Notes under the pieces: model-generated | The model's input: the letters and a program-made list of their open reading frames with translations, nothing else | The model's database searches: none | What the model was told of the DNA's origin: nothing | Assembly: GCA_963277665.1 (NCBI GenBank) | Contig: OY728122.1 | Coordinates: 2,121,102,024 to 2,121,166,023 of the forward strand | Length of the DNA: 64,000 bases | Direction of reading: 5' to 3' | DNA from: Viscum album | Lineage: Eukaryota; Streptophyta; Magnoliopsida; Santalales; Viscaceae | Translations under genes and position numbers: made by a program | Shown: one piece after another, positions 10,949-22,517 of the stretch | How the letters are laid out: the number at the start of each line of letters is the position of its first letter | How positions within the stretch are numbered: position 1 is the first letter of the stretch

Positions 10949-12500
10949 AAAATGTTCAAATTTAATTTATTTTAATATTTATAATATCATTTATTAGAAT
11001 ATTTAATTAATAAGGTAATCGCAACCTCATCATTGTGTCATATATATATATATATATTTTATTTAAAAAAGTTATAAATAAAATACCATGATGTTGGAAA
11101 TATTTTTTTATTTATATTTACTATTTATATTTGAATATTTAATTTATACAAACCAAATTAATTTTTTTTATTTAAGAGATACATGTTTATGTCATATTTC
11201 TATTTTCATTAAATTAAATATAATAAAAGGTCATTATCACACCCAAGTGGCTCAAATGGGTCCTAAAATTGACCCAAGGATTATCATGGTCATCCATATA
11301 TCATAAAATAGGATTTGAATACATGTTAGGGTAGTTTTATATTATTTTTTACCCCTATTTACCTGATTTTTCCTTTAACCATTGTAAATAAAAATAATTA
11401 CTGAAGTTACTATTCATTATTTCTAAAATGGGATCTATTTACAAATTTAGACATTCGAATTCCAAATATGCAATCCATTTTTCCAAAATTAAAACACAGA
11501 AGTTTCAGTAATTAATTCAAAATTAATTCCCATTTTCAAAATGATAAAACTTGTTTTTTATAAAGTAATAACCATCCAAATATTGACGTGCATTTATATC
11601 TAATTTCAATGTGAAATTACTTCCAATGACCAAAATGGGATTAAATGATAAAAATATAATCTTTATATACATTAAAACCAATTTTAATTTATAATATAAC
11701 TATATAAATAAATTTATTTAAAATTCAGTTATAAATTAAAATGCAGTATTTTTCACAATTCATTAAAATATTATTATTTTTAGAAAAATACCAAAATTTC
11801 AACCAAATTAAATTTTTATGTCCCTATTCCAATGAATAAGTTTATTTTTTCAAAAAGACCATATAAAATTGACAAAAACTCTATTTAAAAAGGGTTCTGC
11901 ATCAAAAGGTGGTAAACTATGTTTTTGGAAACATACTTCTTTTACCCGAAAAAATTAGACCTGTGATTCTATTATATATAGAAAACATATAAGATGAAAT
12001 TTAGACATTACATTGAATATATAACATATAAAAGTCTATAAAGTGTGATTTTATTTTATAAACACAATTATTCTCTTTTAAATAGGTTTTTATAAAAAGA
12101 AATCCTTTTTATTCAATTGGTTTTTATTTACATTTATAATAAATTTGGTAATCATTGAATCATTATTTATATATTTTTTATCCATATTTTTATAATTTAG
12201 TCGATAAAATTCATTCCCACCATTCCAATGGATAGGTTTTATTGGTAACATTTAAATAATAACATTTAGTTATTCATTTAAGTTCAATGTAGCATATCAT
12301 GTATGCAATTGAACATAGCGTTTCTTTCTTAAAACAATAGATGTTAAAATTTATACGAATTTACTCTTATGTGGTTGAGTTAATGGTTCTTGAAATCATT
12401 TATCATTAAAATTTACATTAATTTAAATTATAATAGAAAGCATAGTATTTAATTATAGATCCCAACCCATATATATATATATATTATGAAAATTATTAAA
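10949..12500 (-). repeat. CHR-A left LTR, partial (first 1.55 kb)
   Basis: Homologous in reverse orientation to the first 1.5 kb of the CHR-D LTR. For example the block containing CATCATTGTGTCA at 11,030 corresponds to TGACACAATGATG at 54,295. The distance from LTR start to this block is about 1.46 kb here and 1.48 kb in CHR-D. It also aligns with 28,600-29,107 plus 51,453-52,385. On the minus strand the LTR start is at 12,500 right after a purine tract. The remaining 3 kb is missing on the left, where COP1 sits. Confidence 0.7.
11040..11058. repeat. AT microsatellite
   Basis: About nine TA/AT dinucleotides within the CHR-A LTR. Similar short runs lie near 12,470, 55,572 and 60,828. Confidence 0.8.
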
Positions 12501-12513
12501 TATTCTCCCTTAC
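12501..12513 (-). other. CHR-A polypurine tract (left copy)
   Basis: The minus strand reads GTAAGGGAGAATA immediately before the inferred LTR start TTTAATAATTTTC. CHR-D has GAAGAAGGGGAGAAT before TTTAACACCCCC. The match of tract plus LTR start marks this as the internal 3' end of a minus-strand element. Confidence 0.6.
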
Positions 12514-14701
12514 TAGTTTTGATATAATGATTCTAAAAATTATGTTCATTTTAAAAAATTCAAATTGATAATTGTATATATTTAGATATTAAAAAAAATC
12601 ATTTAATATATTTTAAAAAAACTAATTAAAATGAAAACTATTTCTTTTCATATGATAAATTTTATTCATATTTTTTATTATTAAATAAGTATTTTCTTCT
12701 TAAAAATCAGTTAATTATACTTTTCTAACATAAAATTTATTTAATAAAATTAATCATCTTATTATATGACAAATATTTTTTAAATAAATATTTATGTAAA
12801 TTGATTTGTTTTGATAAAAATTATATATTATAATTATAACTACTGGTCAATGAGAACATGAAATTAATATATTCCACCTTATCCCAATGTGATCAACCCA
12901 TTATTTCGAATTAGTGGTGATATATTATTATTTTAACCCTATTTTTGTGAATGAATTCGGGTTGTATGTGGAGATAAATTTGTTGATTTCAATTAGCTGA
13001 GTCACAAAGGTGTATTTTGGATGATTTCAATATGTTACCAAAATATAAAATTTTAATAAAGACATTATTTTCAATAAATAGCCATAATTTATTAAGAATG
13101 ATAGAAAAATATTTTCGAAACCTTTACCATTTACTCAAGTAGCATAGTACCATGGGTACTAGATTTAATAAATGTTATCCAATAGTAGGTGGCCATAGTG
13201 TGAATGAAGAAGTGTGTGAACTTTTTTCAAAATAGGTAAATAAGGAATCTAAATCACAAGGTTGTAGGATAAACAATAGAACAATATGGATCACCCAATG
13301 AACTAGGGGAGTGGTGTGGATTTAATGGATTTTCATTATTCTTTAGATGTGTATTTATAAATAAAAAATTTTAAATTCAAATATATTCATGTTGTGGCAT
13401 AAAATTAAGTGACAACTATTGATTTATTATGTTCAATACACATGAATTATAATTTAGTGGAATATTTTCATTCCATCATCATCGTGACATTGTTATAATG
13501 GTTTTCATATGAAAAAATTGAAAAACAAACCACATGTTCTGAGAGCTCAACATCATGTGAGACCGTGATATTTTCTCTAACCATTTCCAAATATGTTGCA
13601 TTATGAATATATGTTTAATGTCTGATAAATTATTTAAAGTTGGTTGGAATGAATGTACAATATTTTTTATGTACAACTAATGGATGATGATAAAGCACAA
13701 GGTGTCAATTTTATGATGTGAATTTTTAATACAGTTGGATTCCATTCAAAAAAATATATATTTATAAAGTTGGGTGATATGGTCTATAATATGTAATAAT
13801 TATCAATGATACGTACTAGATAACATAAATTTTATGAATCTTTAAAGTTGTCCTATAATGCTTAAAACATCACAATGAGATATTTATCATAATTCACGAT
13901 GAACTTTTGAATTTAAAATGATTTGAAGATTGAGAAAAACATATTGATATTGATGATATTATTTGACTATGACAAGATGGTTTTGGTGTCTTCTATTGTA
14001 GAGGACCTTAATTTAACTGTTGACCAATTATAGGATTTTTATTTTCTAGGGGGTATTAGAAAAATAGAGTTACAATAGATAGAAGAATGTACCCTCTGTT
14101 GATTTTTTCAATCATATTGAATGTTGAGTTATAGGGTACTTAAAGAGAATGATTATCCATGGAGAATATTTTTTATTTTCTATATGAATAATGTATAAGA
14201 TTATGATATACCAAAGGGAATACTAGTGGAACTTAATTTTATGATGTTACAACACTACTGAGTGCATTCAATAGAATATGAGGTGTTTTTGAGGTACCCA
14301 TATATGAATAATAAATATTATATGATGAATTAGTCAAAAAATGGGATGTTGATATTCTCAAGCTAATGATTACAAAAATATTCCAATGCAATGGTTGAAA
14401 CTCATCGTGTGAAATTGAATAATGGAAGAGTTTAGATTATGATATGAGTACTCTGGGATAATGCATGTTAGGGAGGTAAATCGTGATGTCTGTAAGGGAT
14501 TATAGACAGTGATATAACCACTGCATGAATAAATATTTTTTATGAGAAGAAGTTAAATGATGAAAAGTATTTTTTTCATAAACATAACTAATGGAATAAA
14601 TTTATGAAAGCATGATTTTTTGTATGCAAAAATTCAATTATAGTTTAATACTTCGAGGATAAAGAACTTGAAATTTTATATTGTGGTGATTTTTAGGAGG
14701 A
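12514..14701. other. Unassigned AT-rich tract, probably CHR-A internal DNA
   Basis: By position this is the internal region of the left CHR-A copy. Its first 60 or so bases next to the PPT resemble the tail of CHR-D. I could not recognise gag, pol or a chromodomain in any frame; only short spurious ORFs occur. Length (2.2 kb) is close to the CHR-D internal region once COP-F is removed (about 2.3 kb), which fits a non-autonomous family. Confidence 0.4.
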
Positions 14702-15509
14702 TGTTAGAGTATTTTATTCTTGTAGTAAAGTTAATAATTATTTTAGATATTATCTAAATTATTAATGATGTTTGAATCCTATATTTTATAAACACAAGCA
14801 TTGTAAATTATAATTTAATTTAATGTATTATTACTTTTTGGAATATATTCTATGGAATATAGTCTAATAAGAAAATTTTATTTTTTGTTTTAGTCTAAAA
14901 AGAAGTAGTTTTATTCTAGTGGGAATGATTTCCATTAAAAATATGGGTTTATTTAAAAATAAAATATTAAAATATTTTTTTTAAATTGTTAAAATTATAT
15001 TTATTTATAGATTCAGAGTATTTATCTTTGAGTGAAACATTTAATTTTTTTAAATGATTTATTTTTTAGTGAATATTTCAAAATACATATTTTTATAAAA
15101 AACTGTTATTACTTTTCATGTTCATAAATTTCCCATTTTTTGGTATATTTTTATATAGGAATAACTCCCCTATAATAAAAAATAATCAAAATAATTTACT
15201 AGGAATAAGTATTATATTTTATTTTGGTGTGAATGCATTTTTATTCTAAAAATAGAGTTTTTCTTAAAACAACTTCTCTTTGTGTTTTGCGCACATATAT
15301 TCAAATAAATTTCTTCCAATTATATAATTTCAAATTTGAATAATTTATTTCATATTTTTAATGAGGAGGATAAAATTTGGTAATACGTGAAAATTAATTT
15401 TTGGTAATTGTGAATAATAATGTTAGTAAAACACTACCACCCCAATAAAGGTTAAAATGCTTAAATGGGGTGTGGTGTTAATCAAAGGGATAAAGTGTTA
15501 AATATGTCT

Positions 15510-15547
<38 letters not shown>

Positions 15548-17933
15548 TGGTTGTGTAATAAAAACCATTACCCTAAAATAGAATAATAATTTGGCATTTT
15601 GGTTCAAATTATTCTCATAAATATGTACAATATTTTAAAATGTTTTAAATATTTACAGGTGTTTAAATCCACAAATATAAAAAGGAACCATGTATATATG
15701 AAAATTTACCAATGTGGAGCCATTTAGATCAACCATTTCCCTCCAAAATAACATTCTAACAACCATCCCCATGTAATATAGGTTATTTTCTCACCAAAAG
15801 ACCAACCAATGTGGGATTAATGTGTATGTCATGGGTAGTTTTCAAATAAGAGGAATAATTATTAACATATTATTTGATGTTTATTTCTTATTATACATCA
15901 TTAAAATATTCATTAACCATATTGAAATTTTACTATAAGTATCAATCATATTCTAAAATATTTTTATTATAACGATACTACCTTATTTCATCACTATTTT
16001 CCAACCCATGGGAAATGAAATCATTCTTCAAAAATACATGTGGACCACCACATCAAATAAGAGATATATTTCATTTATTAATCACCACCTCAAAATTCTG
16101 GGTAAATTAATTTATTTAACAATTATATAAAATATTCCTAAAAATAATATTAATCTATAAATGTAATATTAGTCTTACATTTTTACCCTTCCATACACTG
16201 AATATTGATAATTTCACTCATGCATATGTGTGTAAAACCCCCTATATGAAATGATGTGAATTGTTTCTGTTGAATTATATTAATTAATGGTTAGAAGTTT
16301 TTAATGCCTAATAATTAATTTTTATTTTAGGATTAATATTCTGGAGTTGATGGAACAATTTACCCATTTACCATGGTTAACCCACTAATGGTTTTATGCA
16401 ATTATGAAAAAACATCATAAAAACGTCCAACATGAACATAAGTAACTAAATCAAAATATAATGAAATTAAATAACTGAAAAAATATAATAAAAAGGGAAT
16501 ACATTTTAAATTTTTTAAGAATGTAAAAATTATATATATGTTTATTATAATACAATTAATTTTGGTATGTGGAATTTCAGACTCGAGGTAATGGTTTTTT
16601 CTTTCGAACTCCATTATATTAGATTTTATGTTTATTCTTCATTTTCACTTTCATATACATGTTTATTAATATTATTTAACTATTTCATTTATATAAATAA
16701 TTATATTTCCCAATTCATTTTAAACCAATTTGTTTCTTTCTTTATGATGGTTCTAAAATAGTACATTTTAAAAAATTACAAATGGGTTAATAATTACATT
16801 TTTAACAATTTTTTAAATATATATTTTATTTAAATTATAAGACATCAACATAATTTCTTGTAATAATTAAAATTTTAATATAACAATATTACTTGAATTT
16901 AATTTCCAAATAACATAATATTTAAAATCTATATGGGAATTTTTTAATGAAATTTAATATAGACATAATTTATGACCTTATTTTTACAAGAAGTCCAAAA
17001 ATTTCTTTTTCATATCTATTAAAAGAAACAATTTATGAGATTTTATGATGTAAATTCAAGATTAAATGCATTTAATGTAAGTTAAAGTCCATTTACAATC
17101 TCATGACAATTAGTTATCCTGATATAGATATCCAATTCATTGAGTAATTTTTTTATTCTTATGGAAATATATTTTGTAATTAACTGAGTTGATTACTCTA
17201 TTATTAATTGTCTGTGTAAGAGTTATTGTAAGATAAATATGAAGATAAAAATCCAATGCGTCTATATATAATTTTATGATTTCTAATTATTATTCAATGA
17301 AATATTTTATTTTGAAATTGTAATTAAAATTTCTTATGTTTTTAAATAATGTTTATGACCATTTAAATTGTGAAATGATTATTTTTCAAGGAAATATATT
17401 CTTGATATTTAATGTTTTCCTAGAAACCCTTCGGATTATTACTTTCTATGATATTGTCTATTAAATAACTGAGCAGTGATGTTGATATCATGAATATGCA
17501 AATCATAATTATATTCAATGTTATTTATGAATATAGAGAACATTAATACATGTTTCCACGAATGTTAAACTTTACTAATGAGTTTAATTTTTTATTCCAT
17601 GATGAGATATTTTGGATTATCCCATAAAAATATCACAAGAGATAAGGATGAGTTGTAAATATTATAACGTAATGATATAAATAATGGAATTTGTGTTGGA
17701 ATGTTGAATGTTTTTCATGAATGAGATAGACTTATAAATTTTAGAATCCTAATTTTGTGGAAAAAAATTTACATTGAGGGGAAGTGTCCACATATTTTTG
17801 TTATGGTTTGATATATAAGTGTTTTACCCAATTCTATAGAAAATTTAATAGAAAACATCATCAACATGTTACAAAGTTAAACCCTTATTATAAATCTTGT
17901 AATTATCGATATTTTTTGTCACAGGGTGTTACA
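14702..17933 (+). repeat. CHR-E 5' LTR (about 3.23 kb)
   Basis: It starts TGTTAGAGTATTTT and ends CAGGGTGTTACA, followed two bases later by a PBS-like sequence. Blocks recur in the 3' LTR: AATAAAGGTTAAAATG at 15,445 versus GTAAAGGTTAAAATG at 23,188, and the ATGTTTTCC block at 17,410 versus 25,150. A purine run AGGAGGA sits just before the start. Small ORFs inside are spurious. Confidence 0.65.
15511..15544. repeat. AT microsatellite in CHR-E 5' LTR
   Basis: About 17 AT dinucleotides. The 3' LTR lacks it at the aligned place, so it expanded after insertion. Confidence 0.85.
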
Positions 17934-17935
17934 AT

Positions 17936-17947
17936 TGGAATCATTGC
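17936..17947 (+). other. CHR-E primer-binding site, eroded
   Basis: TGGAATCATTGC matches TGGTATCAGAGC at 9 of 12 positions and lies two bases after the LTR end GTGTTACA. Confidence 0.65.
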
Positions 17948-18389
17948 AACAGTTTAGATACATTTAGAGATTTTTAAAATCATAAATGAAAAATTATTAA
18001 GACTATAATTTATTGTTATATTATCATTTTTTAATGATTATCATGTTACTGTATTTAATCCATCTTTATTTAGAAAGGGGTTCGGTTGAAGAAACAAGAA
18101 TATTTAATTAGAAATCCATTAATAGTATAATAAGCTCCCATAAAAGAAATCTAGAATGATTAAAATAGATTATTTTATAGTACAATTAATTCAGTCAACA
18201 TAGGAAACTAATAGCTCCCTAACTTAATAGACCCACATAATTCTCTATAGAGGAACATTCCTATAGTGGATCATTGCTTAAAATTTATCCATCATTATTT
18301 TAGGGGAGATTTAGAGGTGATGAAATATTATGGATAAAAAATTAAATAATTAAATATATTTTATATTTTGGGTTATACGAATATCAAAA

Positions 18390-18900
18390 TGATGTTTTTT
18401 ATATATATTAATTTGATGGTGAATTAAATCAATGGAGGTCTATGATTATTAAAACCATATAAATCGATGATATTGATTCCATGGAGTAGAATATCATTGA
18501 ATATGTTTCACTTGAGAAGTATTTTCATAATTTTTTCAATATAACATGCAATATAAATTGTATTTAGTGAAATAAAAGGGTGAATACTGAATATCCACTT
18601 GTGAAATTTTTCTCTAAACTAATAATTTATATTATCAACTATATTTTAGACCATTTTTGTTAAATTGATAGATTTTTCATAGGTAGTAATCCGATTTTTT
18701 AATTTTGTTAGCCTCTTAGTAATTCAAATGTTATGAGGAAGATAATAATTACACAGAAAAAGTTGATGTAGAGTTTTATCCCTCTTATACACTTATTTTA
18801 AATAAATATAAGAATATTTAATGGTGAAAAAAAAACAGATAAGTAATTATCCAAGAAATATAGAGGTATTCCCCTAATTTTTCAAAATATGGAAAAAATA
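18390..18900 (+). pseudogene. gag: CHR-E gag remnant
   Basis: Broken plus-strand translation gives FDGELNQW followed further on by SLEKYFHNFFNI, matching the W...F...F.EKYFP pattern of the retrotransposon Gag capsid domain. Then come KFFSKLIIY and similar pieces with the spacing of that family. No zinc knuckle is readable. Multiple stops and frameshifts make it non-functional. The flanks (17,948-18,389 and 18,901-19,750) hold leader and the gag-PR part, in which I could not see an aspartic protease active site. Confidence 0.5.
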
Positions 18901-19759
18901 ATTTCATCTTTTTATTGGATCTGAAAAGTGTTACATATGTTTTAATCTAATTCATTTGGCTCATGAAATCATGGAAAGTATTTCTAAGCATATAATTATT
19001 TGAAATAATATAGTCATCCATCAGTATGTTGCTTCAATTAAAATGAGTTGGTTCATCACAACAATGCATAGATGATAATTTTTACTAAAGGTGCGAATCA
19101 CTATGTTCAAAAACAAAAATATATAGTGAATTATTTTTATACAAATATAGTAGATAAAGGACCCTAAAATGAAATGGTTACTTGTAAATTACTTGTTTAT
19201 TCAGATTATAAAATATTATTATTTAATTCATTATCTAATTTTTTTTGATCCTCAATATTTTCATCTTAAAAGAAAATATACTAATACAATTATGTCATAT
19301 CTATTTATAATAAATAATAGGGGTATAATAAAATAATATATATTTTATATTAATCATGATGTTATATTCAGTGGAATGGTTTTTTCTTATAGAAAATATT
19401 TTCCTTCCCATATATATTGTGATGTTATTCCTTATATGTGTTGGATTTCTAATTTTCATGTAAATACTGATGGAAGAAATAAATAATATATTTCATTATA
19501 TGATTTTTTAAATTAGAAAGTGTCCATACCAATGATAAAAAATCAAGAAGATAATAATATGATAAAAGGTGAAATTTAATGTTATCATTCATATATTGTT
19601 TAAAATAAATGAACTATTCAAATTAGTAATGTTCTTGTAGTAAATGTTTTTCATGATATATTTCTTGATTGTTTCCATATTTTTTTTTCAGTTTTGTGTT
19701 CTTTAATATAATTTTGAATTATTTTATAATTCTAAGTACATTTGAAAAATGACTAATAA

Positions 19760-20950
19760 AAGGGAATGAGAAAAAATTTTGGAATTGAAAATGATGTTAA
19801 AATTGCTACATGATAATTGTTTCATCCACTGTAGAATATCACCATGGGGTTGTCCAGTTATATTAATTAAAAATAAGGATTACCCTATAAGATGTTGCAT
19901 TAATTATAGAGAACTCCATAATATCGCTTTTAAGAACAATTATCCATTGCCTTATATATAATAATTATTTGATTATATTTAATATGCTCTATATTTCTCA
20001 AATATTGATGTCATGTTTGGGTAAAAATAGATATGGTAAAGGATGATGAAATTTTGGGGATGATTTTCTATACTATTTACAATAATTATTAGTTTGTGAA
20101 TATGCCTTCCAGGGGGTAGAATTTAAAAAAAAAATTAAAGAACAAATGAATTGGGGCCTTAATATATATATATAGTAAATATTAGAGGTTTTAATTAATG
20201 AAGTTATTGTTTATATTAAATGTTATAAGGAATATGAGAAATAAATATGGATTATTCCATTGATATTAAAATAAATGAATTTTAATTGGAAATTAATAAA
20301 TATCTATTTAGTTACAAAATATTTCATTCACTGAACATATTTCATTTAAATATTGTTTAAATATTCATCCTATTATAAATAATGTGGTTTAATGTGGGAT
20401 AATGGATGAAAATTTCATTGGGATTCAATATTTTCTCATATTATTAGTATATTAAAAAAACTAACTCAGTTAGCTCAAAATAGAGATAAATTCATCTAGA
20501 TAAAAGAATTTGAAAAATATTTTCATGAATTGAAAAGAGTGTTTGTTAAATATACTTTGTTACCATTTCCAAAAAAAATAGTGATATTTTTTATTATATT
20601 TATTACTTTTTGAGACATCATTTTTTCTTGATTCTATATGATTGAGTACATTCATATGATTCACTTCAATTGATATTCCATAATAATAATTATCATACAC
20701 AAGAACATGATCATGAAAGTATGGGTTTTCCAATAAAAATTACGTGTTATATTTTATCTAGATAAATCTAGAAATATACAGTGAATAGAAAAATATAATT
20801 ATTTAATTACACCAAAAGAGTTTAAAATGAGATATTGTAATTTGTTAAAACTAATTAATGATTCTAATTTCATTATTCACTTCATCACAAAAAGGAACAC
20901 AAGGTGACTGGTGCCTTGGTATAATAAAATAATGTATCATTAGAAATGAA
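19760..20950 (+). pseudogene. pol: CHR-E reverse transcriptase / RNase H remnant
   Basis: The only open piece (19,779-19,961, 60 codons) reads LLHDNCFIHCRISPWGCPV and then INYRELHNIAFKNNYPLPYI, the start of the gypsy RT (canonical SPWGAPVLFVKKKDG, then DYRQLNKVTIKNKYPLP). Downstream pieces continue with breaks; the catalytic YVDD-like motif is not readable. Around 20,530 LKRVFVKYTLLPFP fits the RT to RNase H transition of chromoviruses. The protein would copy the element RNA. Confidence 0.75.
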
Positions 20951-21219
20951 TCATTTATTACATGATCATTTAGTTAGTGGTTTAATAAAAATTATAATAG
21001 AAAATATGTATGTACAAACTCTTTATTTTTAGGATTTGGTATCATTTTCTCCATAATTGATATAAATAATTACTTATACTTAAAGGAAAGATCATGCATT
21101 TCGTGAAAGAAAATAATTGGAAAAAAATTTGAAATTTAAAAATGAATAATATTGTAGTAGAGGATACTACAATATTTTGAATGATGTTATGTGTTTTGAT
21201 TGATTCTGATTTGAAGAAG

Positions 21220-21760
21220 GAATTTTTATGAGATGCTCATATATCTCCATTTACAGCTCAACCTGGTAGTATTAAATGTATAGAGTCCTTTAAAAGTATT
21301 TATGGTTGGGTGTAATAAAGTGTGATATTTTTAATTTTACCATGAACTAGATGACTCACCCACCTGATGAATCTACAAGACAACTAAAAAATTGGATGAT
21401 TTATAATTTTATAGTGACTGAATGGAAATGGGAGAATATATCCATGGATTTCATGATGGGATTAAAAAATAGGTCTTGATGTAATAATGTAATTTAGGTT
21501 TTTATTGATCATTAGGCTAGATATGTTCATTTTGATCCTATTCATGATATTATATCATTGGATTAACTTTTTATACTTTATCATAATGTTTTAGTAATAT
21601 TACATTGATTACCATTATCTATTTATCTAATTGTGTTCCAAGATTAACACCTATTTTTTTTCAATAATACTATAGAGGTCACTTGGAAATGAATTAAATT
21701 GTATTACAGATTTTAATCATCATTATGGTTGATTGATGGAGGATGAAATTTTATTTCAAG
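21220..21760 (+). pseudogene. pol: CHR-E integrase remnant
   Basis: Pieces in shifting frames match the chromovirus integrase. DAHISPFTAQPGSIKC corresponds to the zinc-binding HHCC region (canonical AHxSxYSxHPGxTKM). TEWKWENISMDFMMGL corresponds to the first catalytic Asp block and VFIDHxARYVHFDPIHDI to the next strand. The first catalytic Asp is retained. The second Asp and the Glu blocks are not clearly readable. Confidence 0.75.
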
Positions 21761-22119
21761 AAAATATGATTTTAGAATGGTCATTTAATTAATAAGGATG
21801 TTTATATCATCATATTTCAGTATTTTTTTATAATAAAAAATTTAATTATTTTATACATGCACTCCTTTTAATACATTTATTGAAATCAATGTTGAACTAC
21901 ATTATTTTGAGATGATGTCTGGGAAAGGATGTTTTTGGGACCAGAGATACAAGAATAGTTGGTTATTAAAATAAATATGATTCTTAATTATATTCAGGAT
22001 GATCAAGGTAGGAAGAAAATATATACATATAACTAGATGAATGATCTATTTTTTAAGATTGGAGAATTTTTTTTATTATATGTCCTTGAAAAAATATGAA
22101 TAAATTTGGTAAAAGGGGA

Positions 22120-22474
22120 ATTGTTGAGACCATGCTTCATTATACCCTATTCTACTATTAGAAATATGGGGTTATATTCTTATTGGGTTACCTTATATAT
22201 ATGATTATCTGATGTACATGATATGATTCATGTTTCTTTGATAAATAATTACACAACTATTTCATGTCATGTTTTGAGCCCTAATGATGCACAATCATAA
22301 GAGAATCAATACTATAAAATAAATTCAATCCCAATTCTAGAATTTAGAGATTATACTCTTTAATTTATGGTGGCTCATCTGGTTATGGTGTTATGGAGGA
22401 ATCACATGATTTAAGAAGGAACAAAGGAATCAAAAAAATTAATAAATGAAAAATACACTCACTTGATTAAGTAA
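22120..22474 (+). pseudogene. pol: CHR-E integrase C-terminus and chromodomain remnant
   Basis: Plus-strand pieces read DVHDMIHVSLINNYT, then CHVLSPNDAQS, then RDYTL and VLWRNH, ending EKYTHLIK followed by TAA at 22,472. This is the standard end of Tekay-type chromovirus Pol: the HVSxLRKY motif, the linker, and a chromodomain with LVKVLWRNH, which directs integration to marked chromatin. Between 21,760 and 22,120 the integrase core end is unreadable. Confidence 0.72.
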
Positions 22475-22500
22475 AGAATATAGATGAGATAATGAAATTT

Positions 22501-22517
22501 AAAAAAAGTGGGAATAA
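22501..22517 (+). other. CHR-E polypurine tract
   Basis: AAAAAAAGTGGGAATAA directly precedes the LTR start TGTGAAAATA and follows the pol stop by 26 bases. Confidence 0.65.

Noticed and set aside
15511..15544. AT run as a replication origin or matrix attachment site
   Set aside because: A plain AT microsatellite in an LTR; no supporting sequence feature.
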